Of a stretch of DNA of 64,000 nt, positions 16,940 through 29,900 are shown piece after piece. The notes below the pieces were generated by a model. It did not search any database. It saw only the letters and a program-made list of their open reading frames with translations, and was not told the DNA's origin. Positions within the stretch are counted from its first letter, which is position 1. Each line of letters opens with the position of its first letter. This DNA comes from JALEFZ01 sp039820545 (GTDB taxonomy: Bacteria; Bacteroidota; Bacteroidia; J057): assembly GCA_039820545.1 (NCBI GenBank), contig JBCBPW010000001.1, forward strand, positions 155,981-219,980. The letters are read 5' to 3'. A program made the position numbers and the translations under genes.

Positions 16940-17776
16940 ATGATGAAAAACAACCCTCAAACTCTTCAGAATGCGCTCAATGGAGACATTCATGCCTTCC
17001 AGGTACTTTTCGGCGAATTTCATGAAGCCTTAAAGTCTTACCTTTACAGAATGACAGCCTCGCGTGCAGATGCAGAGGATATGGCACATGATACTTTCAT
17101 TCGGGCTTTTGACAAATTGCATACTTTCAGACAAGACGCATCTCTCAAGACCTGGGTATTCCAAATTGCTACAAATCTCACTTACAACTTCCTCAAAAAG
17201 CGCAATAGATGGACAGAGGAAGTGTCTGAAGAAGCGAAATATCTTGTCATGATCAACCCTGCATTGGCCCAAAAACTCTCACACACGAATCAGCATTCCC
17301 CTTACGGTAGATATGAGATCAAAGAACACATAGATACGTGTTTTACTTGCCTATCCAAGACGTTGCCGATTCAGCAGCAAGTTGCCCTTTTGCTCAAGGA
17401 TATGTATGACTTTTCTGTAAAAGAAATCATGACCATTATGGAGGTGACAGAGGGGCAAGCAAAATATTACTTGCAAGCAGCCAGACAATCATTGACGGAC
17501 ATCTTTGATCAGCGCTGCGCCTTAGTCAACAAGCAGGGCATCTGCCATCAATGCTCTGAGCTGAACGGATGGCTCAATCCCAAGCAAGACCAACAAGCAG
17601 CTAAGATGGCTCTACAGCTAGTAAAAGATGCAGAGAATAAGGATAAAAAAGCCCTTTTTGAGATGCGTGTTACTCTGGTCAAAGGGATAGACCCACTCAG
17701 GTCTCCAGGACATGAGCTTCAGGAAGCATTGATGAAATGTAATCGCATAGCCATGGGAGAAAGCGTCGTAGAATAG
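16940..17776 (+). CDS. ECF-type RNA polymerase sigma factor with Cys-containing C-terminal extension
   Basis: 278 aa from the ATG pair at 16940/16943; the TTG at 16916 would add eight unlikely residues. Region 2 is at about residues 12-85 (ADAEDMAHDTFIRAFDKLHTFRQ and TWVFQIATNLTYNFLKKR). Region 4 is at about 130-190 (LPIQQQVALLLKDMYDFSVKEI and VTEGQAKYYLQAARQSL). ECF sigma factors usually end soon after region 4, but here about 85 more residues follow, starting with GICHQCSELNGW, a CxxC pair that could bind a metal or sense redox. No anti-sigma gene is adjacent, so the extension may itself control activity. Confidence 0.85.
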   Translation: MMKNNPQTLQNALNGDIHAFQVLFGEFHEALKSYLYRMTASRADAEDMAHDTFIRAFDKLHTFRQDASLKTWVFQIATNLTYNFLKKRNRWTEEVSEEAKYLVMINPALAQKLSHTNQHSPYGRYEIKEHIDTCFTCLSKTLPIQQQVALLLKDMYDFSVKEIMTIMEVTEGQAKYYLQAARQSLTDIFDQRCALVNKQGICHQCSELNGWLNPKQDQQAAKMALQLVKDAENKDKKALFEMRVTLVKGIDPLRSPGHELQEALMKCNRIAMGESVVE

Positions 17777-17880
17777 AGAAGAAGTAGATGATTATCTGCA
17801 AGATTAGAAGGTAAAAACCTCTTAATTCTCCCTAACTTGAAGTACTGCAACCAACTTTTTTACCCATAGATACAATCCAT

Positions 17881-18339
17881 ATGAAACTCTTTATTTCTAC
17901 GCTATATTTCCTTTCTGTTTCAATTCCTCTTTTCGCCCAAACATATATAGGCGATGAAAAGGAAATTACCCAAATTCTCGAAAATGTATCCGCTTTCTCC
18001 CAACATGTGATGGACGGGGATCATGAAGCCGTCGGGAAATGCTATACTTCTGATGCCAAGATTTTTCCCAACAATCGAGACATCATTGCAGGTCAAGAGG
18101 ATGTGACCACCTATTGGAAGATGCCAGAAGGCGTAGCAATTACCTATCACAAAGTTACGCCTGAGGAAATCAAGATTATAGGGGATGAAGCTTACGATTA
18201 TGGCTACTACGAAGGAAAAACGAAGTCAGCGGAGAGAGGAGAGAGTTCCTGGGGAGGGAAATACGTCATCATATGGCGGAAAGTGGAAGGAGAGTGGAAA
18301 ATCTATCTGGATATTTGGAATTCGCGAGCCAAGAAATAA
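17881..18339 (+). CDS. Exported SnoaL/NTF2-like (DUF4440-type) protein
   Basis: 152 aa with a signal peptide (MKLFISTLYFLSVSIPLFAQ). The rest is the cone-shaped NTF2-like fold: a helix with FSQHVMDGDHEAVGKCYTSDAKIFPNN, later strands with YDYGYYEG, and the closing WKIYLDIWNSR. Members range from enzymes to small-ligand binders, and nothing here fixes the ligand. Predicted periplasmic. It stands between the sigma factor and the flavoenzyme with its own gaps. Confidence 0.75.
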   Translation: MKLFISTLYFLSVSIPLFAQTYIGDEKEITQILENVSAFSQHVMDGDHEAVGKCYTSDAKIFPNNRDIIAGQEDVTTYWKMPEGVAITYHKVTPEEIKIIGDEAYDYGYYEGKTKSAERGESSWGGKYVIIWRKVEGEWKIYLDIWNSRAKK

Positions 18340-18443
18340 GCGAAGTTTTGTAGGAAGGAGAAGGTGATTTTAGGAGAATTGGGTTAATGGCTCAACTCTT
18401 CGTATTATAGGGTATCAATCACACACTACGCTTCTCCATTCCT

Positions 18444-20465
18444 ATGAGTAATCGATATCCTCACCTTTTCACCCCATTAGATTTAGGGTTCACGACACTG
18501 AAAAACCGTGTCATCATGGGCTCCATGCACACAGGCCTAGAAGAAACCAAAGGAGGTTTTGAAAGATTGGCCGCTTACTTTGCCGAACGCGCCCGAGGAC
18601 AAGTAGGACTCATCGTTACAGGAGGTGTAGCCCCCAACATCCCTGGGCGCCTTCAACCCATAGCGGGAAAGCTCACCAATGCCAAGGAGATGCGACAGCA
18701 TCAGATGATCACGCAGGCTGTCCATCAAGAAGATGGAAAAATTTGCTTGCAGATCCTTCACGCAGGACGCTATGGCTACCATCCCTTTTCCGTTGCGCCC
18801 TCACGTATCAAGTCGCCGATTACGCCTTTTACGCCCTGGAAGATGACCAAAAGAGGAATTCGGCGTACCATACAAGCCTATGCCCGCTGCGCAGCACTAG
18901 CCAAAGAAGCTGGATACGATGGCGTGGAGATCATGGGATCGGAAGGCTACCTTATCAATCAATTTATTGTCAAGCATACCAATAAGCGCACGGACGAATG
19001 GGGAGGCAGCTATGAAAATCGAATCAAATTCCCAACGGAAATTGTTCGATCTGTACGAGAAAAGGTAGGAGAGGATTTCATTGTGATGTATCGTCTCTCC
19101 ATGCTAGATCTCATAAAAGATGGCAGTTCATGGGAAGAGGTGATTCAATTGGCCAAAGCTATAGAAGCAGCGGGTGCCAATATCATCGGGACAGGCATCG
19201 GATGGCATGAGTCACGTGTCCCCACGATTGCGACTATGGTCCCGCGGAGTGTATTCAGTGATGTCACGAAAAAATTGATGGGGGAAGTGAATATCCCACT
19301 GATCACGAGCAATCGCATCAATACACCTGAAAGGGCCAATCAACTCTTGGCAGAGGGCTACGCCGACTTAGTCTCTATGGCACGTCCCTTCCTGGCTGAT
19401 CCCGAGATCATCCTCAAGTCCATGGAAGGCAGAGAAGACGAAATCAATGTATGCATCGCCTGTAATCAAGCCTGTTTGGATCATGGATTCGAAGGAAAAC
19501 TTGCTTCCTGCTTGGTTAATCCCCGTGCGTGTCGAGAGACAGAACTGAATTTTGTCTCCACACCCCAGAAAAAGAAAATCGCCGTAGTCGGCGCAGGTCC
19601 CGCAGGGCTATCAGCCTCCACGGGGGCGGCTAAGTGCGGACACGAGGTGCACTTATTCGAACGTGCGTCTGAGATCGGTGGCCAATTCAACATGGCGAAG
19701 CAGATCCCAGGAAAGGAAGAGTTCTACGAAACAATTCGCTACTTTAAGAAGCAGTTGGAAGTCACAGGTGTGCAGGTTCATCTTAATACTAAGGCGGATG
19801 TGGAAGTGCTCAAAGACTTTGATGCGGTCATTCTCGCGACTGGTGTGACCCCACGCGACATCCAGCTCCCTGGTCAAGACCATCCTAAGGTACTGACTTA
19901 CATTGATGTCCTCAGACACAAGAAACCTGTAGGAAATAAGGTTGCAGTCATCGGTGCGGGAGGCGTCGGATTTGATGTCAGTGAATACTTGCTTCATCCT
20001 GAAGGACAGCAGGAAGAACCCGATCGCGAAGCTTTTCTTCAGCAGTGGGGCATCGACCTCGAAGTGAAGACTGCGGGCGGTTTGGCCGCACCTGTTCTGG
20101 CTCCACCTCAGCGCGAGATCTACCTCCTCAAGCGATCCAAGGGAAAACACGGCGCCAATCTGGGCAAGACCACAGGTTGGATTCATCGCCGGAGCTTGAA
20201 GATGCACAACGTGCATATGATCGCAGAGGTTCAGTATCAAAAAGTAGACGACGAGGGGTTGCACATCATCGTAAATGGAGAAAGTAAGGTATTGGATGTG
20301 GACCATGTCGTCATTTGTGCGGGACAGGTCGCCCTGAAGGAACTCTACGAGCCGCTCAAAGCACAGGGCGTCCAAGTGCACTTGGTTGGTGGGGCTTTTG
20401 AAGCGAAGGAGTTGGATGCGAAGGCAGCAATCAAGCAAGCGACCGAGCTGGTGGTGGGGCTATAA
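18444..20465 (+). CDS. 2,4-dienoyl-CoA reductase-like FMN/Fe-S/FAD oxidoreductase
   Basis: 673 aa, the size and domain order of FadH-type enzymes. An Old-Yellow-Enzyme TIM barrel with FMN comes first (residues 1 to about 340: NRVIMGSMHTGLEE, LQILHAGRYG, GYLINQFI). A 4Fe-4S site follows (CIACNQACLDHGFEGK, then SCLVNPRAC). Then come two Rossmann motifs for FAD and NAD(P)H (AVVGAGPAGLSAS and VAVIGAGGVGFDVSEYL). FadH reduces dienoyl-CoA during oxidation of unsaturated fatty acids. Relatives act on trimethylamine or bile acids, so the substrate is probable rather than certain. The acyl-CoA dehydrogenase at 1492 gives only loose context. Confidence 0.85.
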   Translation: MSNRYPHLFTPLDLGFTTLKNRVIMGSMHTGLEETKGGFERLAAYFAERARGQVGLIVTGGVAPNIPGRLQPIAGKLTNAKEMRQHQMITQAVHQEDGKICLQILHAGRYGYHPFSVAPSRIKSPITPFTPWKMTKRGIRRTIQAYARCAALAKEAGYDGVEIMGSEGYLINQFIVKHTNKRTDEWGGSYENRIKFPTEIVRSVREKVGEDFIVMYRLSMLDLIKDGSSWEEVIQLAKAIEAAGANIIGTGIGWHESRVPTIATMVPRSVFSDVTKKLMGEVNIPLITSNRINTPERANQLLAEGYADLVSMARPFLADPEIILKSMEGREDEINVCIACNQACLDHGFEGKLASCLVNPRACRETELNFVSTPQKKKIAVVGAGPAGLSASTGAAKCGHEVHLFERASEIGGQFNMAKQIPGKEEFYETIRYFKKQLEVTGVQVHLNTKADVEVLKDFDAVILATGVTPRDIQLPGQDHPKVLTYIDVLRHKKPVGNKVAVIGAGGVGFDVSEYLLHPEGQQEEPDREAFLQQWGIDLEVKTAGGLAAPVLAPPQREIYLLKRSKGKHGANLGKTTGWIHRRSLKMHNVHMIAEVQYQKVDDEGLHIIVNGESKVLDVDHVVICAGQVALKELYEPLKAQGVQVHLVGGAFEAKELDAKAAIKQATELVVGL

Positions 20466-20924
20466 GAAAGTGATAGCTATATGAAAGAGTTTGGAGCGAA
20501 TGTCTCACTCCTTCCAAGAATAAAACTTTATGCTAAGTCAGATTTTTTTCTTTCTTAAGTAAACGTGCGATTCCTCTATCTCCGAGTTGAACCTGATGGG
20601 GATAAATATTTTTTATCCTCTATGTTTCAAATGCGAGTCCTTTTGTTCTGTATCTCACCCTTCAGATATACAAAAAAATACCCCTCATTTCCTGGAAAAT
20701 ATCTCCTTGTACCTTCCTTTATCACTTTTTTCATTTATTCCCCTAGATTTATTAGGTCACATATTTTGACCAAATGAAATATATTTCATGCTTAGGAATA
20801 CCCATACATACAATTTTTCTATACTTATTTAATTTTCTACTTGCTAGCAAGAAACAACACAAACAATCCCCTATGATTGCTTCTCTGTGCGTGGTGCTTG
20901 ATCATAACTCAAGTTACCCCAAAT
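20466..20924. other. AT-rich leader region of the giant surface-protein gene
   Basis: 459 bases without a credible gene. It holds a perfect 16-bp palindrome ATGAAATATATTTCAT (20774-20789), close to a second dyad GGTCA...TGACC (20755-20771). Either could be an operator for the 11-kb gene that follows. A 21-codon frame starting with the ATG at 20873 overlaps the end of this region, but nothing supports its translation. Confidence 0.4.
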
Positions 20925-23900
20925 ATGTACCCACTTAAAACGCTACCATTTTCGTTATTCGTTGCAATATGGTGTCTTGGCTCCTTGGCATTGGCGCAGC
21001 CTGTGCCTACCTCCAGCATCTCCATACCTGCAGAAGAATTCATCAACGAACAGTTTTGCTACACAGCTGACTTTAGCCTCAGCGGGGATCCGGGCTATGG
21101 GCCCTACCTACGGATCATGGTTCCCCCTGGTGCCACCATCAACAGCATTCAATTCTTAGGGAGTAGCCTTACCTTTACCAAGGTAGGAGCCTTTCCAAGT
21201 GGGACTATTGCACTTGAGGATCCCATCAGTAAAGACTCCGTGCGTGCTACTGACGGAGCCGATGCTGGAGACACCCTTTTTATTGCAGATCTGCCCGTGG
21301 GTTCAGTAGTTGCTACCACCCCAGAACTCACAGTCTCCGTTTGCGCTACATTCAATGATGAGGCGACCCTAGATTCGAACTATACGTTCAAAGTCCAACC
21401 TGCACTCGAATTTGGAGACACCCCCACAGGAGCTAATGGACCTTTATATGGAACGACTGTCACGGGACAGTCCAAACCTATTTTACTTCAGTTTACCAAA
21501 ACCAATAATGCCCCTGAAAATGAACGCCCTCCTGGACCTGATTGGCCTTATCAGTATACGGTTGCAGTAGATGTGGCCAATGCAAAAACCCTTACAGGAC
21601 TCACCTTTACGGATATTATCCCTTCCAATGTGGACTACGTGGGCAACCTTACCATCACAGGAGGGACAGGATGCTCAGTCAATTATACGCCTGGCTCAAG
21701 GACGATCTCGGGAACTTGTACAAGTGTGACAGGTACAACAGGAGCTGGAGAGATACAAATCCAATACGAGGTATATGTCCAGGATATTTTGGACGAGACT
21801 TCCTGTGCCAAAGGAGAGGTCATCAACTCGGCTGCATTCTCTGGAACCTATGAAAGCTCCCTTGTTACACCTGATTCCGCTCGTGACACACTGGAAGTGG
21901 AGCATCTAAGTATCCAAACCAGTGCCAGTCCTTCTTCTGTACTACCTGATGATACCATCACCTATACGACAGTCTTTCAAGTGACAGACTTTGACAGCGC
22001 AGCAGGGAATCTCAATCCTGTCAATAGCTTCGTTTTACAGGAAGTCTTGCCAGGAGGAGTATCTTTCATATCAGATGTGAATCCTACCATCACGCTATCA
22101 GGTGGTACGACATTGGGTGCGACGACGATCACGCCTGTGGTAGATACCATCAGTGGAGATACAGTCAGGTTGACATTTGACATTCACGCTGTCACTGGAG
22201 ACATCGCTGCTGGGACATCTGGCACCTTAACTTATAAGACACTGGTAAGACAGACATATGACTTCGCTGGCAGTAATCCCTTACTTGCAAGAGATAACCT
22301 GAATAAGACTGTATTGGGGACTTATGACTTATCGGGGAAAGCCAGCGGATGTACCGATAACTCCTCTGCATCCGTCGCCATCACAGATCAGACACCCAGC
22401 CTGACGATACTCAACAGTCCCGACAATGGTACCTGTTACATCCCAAGGGAAGTTGTTACATTTAAATTAACCTTGGTGATCCCGTCAGGAGATACTGAAG
22501 GCATCATTTTTGACAACTTTTTCCCCCTTCCTGTATTTGACGTATCAGATCTCGATACAGATAATTTCGGTTCGAGTTTTGATATTCGCTTGGCTCCAGA
22601 CCATACCGACAACAGTTTTGTTCCTTCTACCACCAACATTACCAAAAATACCTCCCAAAACTCAGTTCGCATTGAGTGGCCAAATCTGGATGGAGCCACT
22701 ACTTCTAAAACATTGTCTCTATACATCGATCTCCCCATCGACTATCAGCCTTTTGATGATGGATTATTGCTTTCCAACATTTTCCAATATCAAACCCAAA
22801 ATAGTTCTGGAAATACAGCGGACTCTCTACTCATCGTTTACCTAAACTTGTGCGCACCTGATCTGGAGATTGTAAAAGGGGTTTCCAGCACGACAGGTAA
22901 TGGAACACTAGATCCTTCACCTGTACAAAATCCAGTCAATAGCGACATCAACAATGTAGAAGCAGGCGATGAGGTGACCTTTGTGATCACGGCCATCAAT
23001 AAAGGGGGAGCCAAGGCATATGATGTCAATGTCAGAGATTCTATTCCACAAGGCGTAGAAAACTGCGCACTTGCGACCACCAATCCACTCAAGTATGGGG
23101 ATGGAACTGCATTGGGGGTATCTGAGTACAGCGGCAGCCCTTTTGATGTAGGAGGATTAACGATTGATAGCTTATTTGCTAGTGGGGACGGTTCCAGACG
23201 CGATACAGTAACAGTAACCTGTTCGTGTGACATCAGTAGCAACATACCACCAGACACCACATTCTTTAATTATGGTAAGACAAAGTGGCGCTCTGCTCCC
23301 GTAGCCGAACAGCCCGATGCGAACCAATTCTCCCAGGTTCAAGATAGCTCAAGCTTGAAGAGTAGTCGTCCAAGTTTGACAAAATCACTCATCGCCATTT
23401 CCCCCAATGGGTCGGTTAATAATGACATCGTCGTACCAGGCGATACGGTTACCTATCGACTAGATGTTACACTTTCTGAGGGAACTACGCCTGCGCTCGT
23501 CATCTCAGATACGCTACCTGAGGGTTTTTTGTATGTGACAGGATCTGTGGCGGTAGATGATGCAGGGTTTGCGGGTACAGTTACAGGTACGCCTAGCATC
23601 AGTTCGAGTGGGGATGGCACCTCTGGAAATGCACAAACCGTGGCATTCTCCTTTGGTAACACCCTTACCACCAGCAACAACAACAATACAGACAACAGCT
23701 TTTCGGTGACTCTCAAGGCCGTAGTATTGAATAATTCAGCGAATGATGGAGCCACCACCTTACAGTCAAAAACCAACATAGCTGAGATCACCTATACAGG
23801 AGTTGAAAGTCCTGCTATCAATGCCTCGGACCAAACTGATCTAGGAGAACCTGACGTGGCTATCAGCTTAGATATTACACCTGGTACAGGTTCAGATGGA

Positions 23901-26900
23901 GGAGATGTCCTCACCTTTACGATCACTTTGGATAACAATGGGACCACTCCTGCTTATGATTTGACTGTCACAGATAATCTAGATGGGCTGGACAATTTCC
24001 TTGATCTAACAAGTGTCATCAATACCACTGCTTCCTTGGGCGATTGGTCCTTTAGTGACATAGCAGGTACCGTGACATTCAGTCTCACAGGAGGAGATTC
24101 TCTCCAAGCAGGGGGGCAGCAGATATTTACCTTTACCGTAGAGTTGGACGACAATGTAACGCCCAATACCACTTACCAAAATGAAGTAAGTGTTACAGGA
24201 ACCAGTAATCCTGGCACCCCCCCTCAAGAGCGAAGTACTACAGCTAATGCCACTGACAACATCACCACGACACTTCCAGCTGTGGCCAAATCTCTCCAAG
24301 CGGTTTCTCCCGATGGTTCAGCTACTACAGGAACCAATGTCACTGTAGGAGATACGTTGATCTATAATCTTGATGTCACCCTTACAGAAGGGACGACCAC
24401 CAACCTAATTGTAACAGATAATTTACCCGCAGGCTTCGAATATGTGACTTACAACGTCGTAACAGGGACATTCAATGGATCGGTCAGTACTTCCCCCTCT
24501 GTAGGAACAAGCGGAACGGTCGGGACAGGTCAGACTGTCGCCTTAACTTTCTCAGGGAATACCACTACGACGGGTGATAACAATCCTGCGAATAATACCT
24601 TCAGAGTCGAGCTTACGGCCCTTGTAGCAGATGACAATGCAAATGATGCGGAGAATACACTTCAAAATAAAAACAATGAGGTGATTGTGAGCTCTAGTAC
24701 CGTATCATCAGGTACGGTAACGGCTAACTTTGCCATTGATTTTGCAGAACCTCAAGTGACCATCAACAAAAGCATCGACCAAGATACCTTAGATGCAGGT
24801 GATACATTGTTGGTCAGCCTGAGAATCAGGAATCTCGGGACAGGGATAGGACATGACGTCGTAGCGACAGACACGCTAGATGGAGATTTATTTGATCTCG
24901 CATCAGTGGTCTTAGTAGATGCGGTAGGCTACACCTACAGTTACAGTAGCCCTGTGGTGAAATTTACCCTTGATACGATTGCCGTCAATGCCGATGATGT
25001 CCTAAGCTTCAAAGTGGCGGTCAAGAACGGTGTGATCACAGGTACGACCTTCCAAAATCAAGGCATCGTGACAGCCTCCACCCAAGCGGGGATACCCACC
25101 ATAGAGAGAAGCAATACAAGACAAAATACAGAGACCCTCTATACTCGTGGAGTTCCTGTGATGGAAAAAACCCTCCTGAGTTCTACGGATGTGAATACAG
25201 GGAATACCCAGGCGAGTATTGGGGAGGTGCTGACGTATCAGATTGCGATCACCTTTCCTGAGGGCCTTACCAAGGAAAATGGTACAGATCCACTAGTAAC
25301 AGACACCCTTCCTGCAGGATTCCAATATTTCTCCTCTCCCTCTCAATCTGCTAGGATCTCAGCTGTGGCAGATTTCAATGGTGGGGAAATCATTACCTCA
25401 CTCGCAGGTACGGTCAACGGAACACCTGTTGCAATTACGCCCACTATCAGTGGGAGTGTTGGGACGGGACAAATCCTTGGGTTCGATATAGGGGATGTGA
25501 CCAACAATGACGACCAAGTCACCAACGATACAGATGCCGAGCAGTTGATCATTACCTATGAAGCATTGGTACTGAACACAACGGATAACAATGCGGGTAA
25601 TTCGAAGTCAAATGTCGTATCCCTACAGTATCAAGATGGAGATGGGAATGCCCTCAATAGTAAAGATACTGTGACACTGACGCTTCAAGAACCTGACTTG
25701 GGGATGTCCACAACTTTGGCTCCTGCAGGTGGTGATGCATCTGGAATGGAAGTAGTAACCATTACGACTAAATTCTTTAACAGCAACACTGGCAATGCCA
25801 CCACAGCCTATGACTTGATTTTCAGTGATGACTTACCTGATGGCTTCCTGGGGACAGGTGCTGGCGCAAATGCACCTGCCATCGTTTCTGCTACCTACAC
25901 GGGTGATGGATCAGATATAAGTGCTTGTTTCGAATTTGGCGGGGACGGCAACGAATTGATCTTCGACGCGAGCAATGGAGGCTGTACACTGGATTCTTTA
26001 GATCCTGGCGATACCTTGATCATGGTTTACACAGCTGTGATTGATAGCTTGACGGACTTTAATGAAACACTTACGACCAACCCTTCTGGTCAAGGGACAA
26101 GTCAAGATGGCGCGACGGGAAATACTTCTACAGGAGGGAATACCGCTGGAACTGCCGATGCCGATGATGGGGAACGTACAGGTTCTGCTAGCAACAACAC
26201 CAGTGGCCAAGCAGTCAATGACCTTAATACTACGGCCTCTGACAATATCACACTCGTAGAGCCGAGCTTGACCAAGACAGGTGATACCAATTTAGCCATT
26301 GGGGACTCTACAACCATGACGGTGACCGTTGCCCTACCGGGAGGTACAGCAGAAAGCTTTGTCATCACAGACGACCTACCCGCAGGGCTGAAGTATACGG
26401 GAGAGAATGTCTCGATCACCTTGCCTAGTGGCGTATTTGCAGATACTCCTTCACCCTCTACGACAGCAGATGATGATCCTGTGATTTGGAACTTTGGTAC
26501 GGTGACCAATACCAATAGTACTTCACAAAATGTAATCATCAGTTATGAAGTAGAAGTACGAAATCTCATAGGCAACCAAAATGCAACAGACTTGACCAAT
26601 ACCGCGACACTTACTTACACAGGTTCTAGCGGAAGTGCCAATCTGAGTGATGAGGCAACTGTAACCGTAATTGAGCCCAATCTGACCATTGAAATTGAAG
26701 ATGGAGGAGGGAGCTACGGAGCAGGAAGTACCATTCCCTATACGATCAGAATAATCAATGATGATAATGGGGCGACAGCCTATGGGGTAGATTTCTCTTC
26801 CATCATCCCCGCAGAGCTGCTGGGAGGAAGCAGTCCATTCTATGACAACATCCTCATTATCAATACAGATGGTTCTGTGGTCTTGACGGGTACAGGCACA

Positions 26901-29900
26901 GCCGTCGCGGCAGGCGATGTCACTTTGGGCACGAGTATCAATACAGGAGACTTACTTTCCTTAGCGGACTTTGACATCCCTTCAGGAGATACGTTGACGA
27001 TTACCTTTGATGCAACTGTGATCAGTGATGCCGTGGCAGGAGCTAGTTTTGTGATCAATGCCAGTGGGGATTACAATAGCCTACTCAGTAACGATAGTAG
27101 GGGGAGAGACAATTCTACTAACCCTGGAACAGTAGACGACGACGTCAATACAGACCTCAACAACTACGAGGAATCGGGAAGCGTCACAACCGCACTTACA
27201 GCTACTGTCGCTATTATCAAAGAACTAAATAGCTCTTTTAGCAACAATGATTTTACCATAGGAGATGACATCATTTACGACATCAAAGTGGCCATTCCAG
27301 AAGGTGTGGTCAATAATGTGGTCATTGTAGATTCGCTACCAGCTGGCCTGGGCTTCTTATCCGCCTCACGTACAGGAGGTATCAACATGGTCTTTAGCAG
27401 CGCCATGACAAATGACGGCGTAGTCAATAGTGCAGGTAAAATTACATTTGACCTCAAAAATGTCACCAACACAGCTGATGCGGATGTGACCAATGATACC
27501 CTCACCTTGACTTTGACGGTACAAGTATTAGATGATGGGGTAGAAATTGTAGCGGGGAATACAAAGGACAATGAAGCCTCTGTCACAACCAGTGTCAATA
27601 CTTCAGCGGTCGTCTCCAATACCGTGACGATCGACATCATTGAGCCTAATTTATCCGTAAGCATTACGCCTTCCAATGCCACTCCTTCCTTGGGTGAGGA
27701 GGTCACGTTTACTGTATCTATCGACAATACAGGTGGTGCGACGGCGCATGACATCGACTTGGCTTCTGTGCTAAAAGACCTCTACCTGACTTATAGCGGC
27801 AGCTTCAATGCGAATGGGAGCGGTTTTAGCATAGATCCATCTAATATAGACAGCTTGGTATTTTCAGCCGATAATTTAGCTGTAGGTGGCAGTGTCTCTT
27901 TCACCTTTACGGCAACTGTAGACTCCTCTGCGACCTTAGATTCCGCTTTCACTGTAAATATTGGGTTGACCGACTCATATGATACACAAGACGGTACGCC
28001 TAGCAATCCACGCGTAGAAAGGAGTTATAATGTTACGGCTAATACTTCGCTTACACCTACCTTAAAGGGGATTGATGCACAAAAAACCGTCGCCTACAAT
28101 GATGCGAATACCAATGGACAATTAGATCCACTAGAAACCCTTACGTATACAGTTGTCCTGATGAATAATACAGGTGCTGCTGCTGCAAATGTCGTATTCA
28201 CAGACGACCTTCCAGCCAATATTACCTATGTAAGTAGCTCTCTTTCGAGTAGCGCAGGTACAACCGATGATGCAAATGCTCCTATCCTTTCAGTAGATGT
28301 GGGCACTATGACCATCGGTGCATCCGTGACCATCTCCTTCCAAGCTACAGTCAATGGTGGTACTACAAATGGTACGTTCATCTCTAATCAGGGAAGTGTA
28401 GACTCTGATCAAACTGAGCCTGAGCCTACGGATCTGGATGGCATTGATGGCAATGGCGATCAACCGACAGATATCATTGTGGGTCCTAGGCCATCACTTG
28501 TGGATGACATCTATGCACAGAAGGTAGTAGAATGGCTGACCGATACGGACAATAGTACGGATGTAACAGCTACGGATGTGGTGCGCTACACCTTTATCTT
28601 GGAAAATAAAGGAAATACCCAGCTAACCAATGTCAGCTTGACAGATGGTATCCCTACAGGACTGAGCTTTTCATCTGCTAGTACGCCTACAGAGGGATCG
28701 CTCAATACAGGAAGCTACCCCAATATCACATGGTCAGGGATCACGCTAGATGTAGGCGAAGTGGCTACGGTTACTTTGGATGTGACAATTGATGCCATCA
28801 CAGGTGCCACTACCACATTTACCAATCAAGGAAGTGTAGACTCAGACCAAACAGATCCTGCTTCTACAGATAGTAATGGAGATCCTACGGATGGGAATCA
28901 GCCTACTGTATTTGAAGCGGTGAATAGCGGTACTGCTGCCCCTAATTTGGACGTAGAGAAGCGTTGGGTGCAGACGGTGGATAGCGATGGGGATGGCTTA
29001 GTCGATCCCACAGATACCTACCGATATAGCATTGTGGTTACGAATACAGGCTCAGCGCCTGCAACAGACGTCAACTTTACAGATGCAGCACCTACGAATA
29101 CCATTTTGACAGGGGATTCGGTGATCACGAGCCAAGGTATAGTTGTGACTGAAACCTCCGCATCAATCGAGGTAAATGTAGGAACGCTTGACCCTGGAGG
29201 TTCGGCTATTATCACATTTGAAGTCAGCCCTACAGGTGCCTCAGATGGTGAGCTGATTCCCAATCAGGCGGCGATTACCTCCTCCAACGTGAATGGAGGC
29301 ACGGCAATCAATAGTGACGACAATGCAGATGACTCAGATGGCATCAATCCTACCCAAACACCCGTCTACACTGGCTTGGGACCCTTGGACGCGGGAGATT
29401 TGAGCAAAAGTTTGACTGGTACAAGCGAAGGCGGAAGTGCAGGAACCGACGTCCTCATTGGGGAAGTCCTGACCTATGAGCTATCCATCGTCGTCCCAAA
29501 AGGGAATCTATCCCAAGCAGCCCTGATTGATACCTTGCCTTTAGGATTACGATATATATCCAGTTCGGCCACATTAACCCCAACGTTTAATACCAGCCTC
29601 AATGCCTCAGAGAATCCAGGGAGTGTCAATGGTACAAGTAGTGGTTCTGCCGTGTCCCTCACGGATGGAACAGATATTTCGATTGACGGAGATACAGCCA
29701 TTTTTGTCTTCCTGGGAGATCTGATCAATTCAGATACAGATGGAACAGATGAAAGCTACGTTCTCTCTCTACAAGCGGTAGTGGCCAATGAATCGGGTAT
29801 AGGAAATGATGCAGGACAAAGCTTGACGAACAAAGGCAACTTCAGTTTCATTGATGGTTTAAGCCAAAATCAAACTTTTGCCGCTTCATCCAACCCATCT

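Noticed and set aside
19653..20438. 261-codon minus-strand frame inside the dienoyl-CoA-reductase-like gene
   Set aside because: It overlaps fully with two well-formed Rossmann domains on the plus strand and has no recognisable motif.
20565..20777. 70- and 60-codon frames upstream of the giant gene
   Set aside because: Phe/Ser/Tyr-rich translations of AT-rich non-coding DNA in two overlapping frames, with no ribosome-binding context or recognisable motif.
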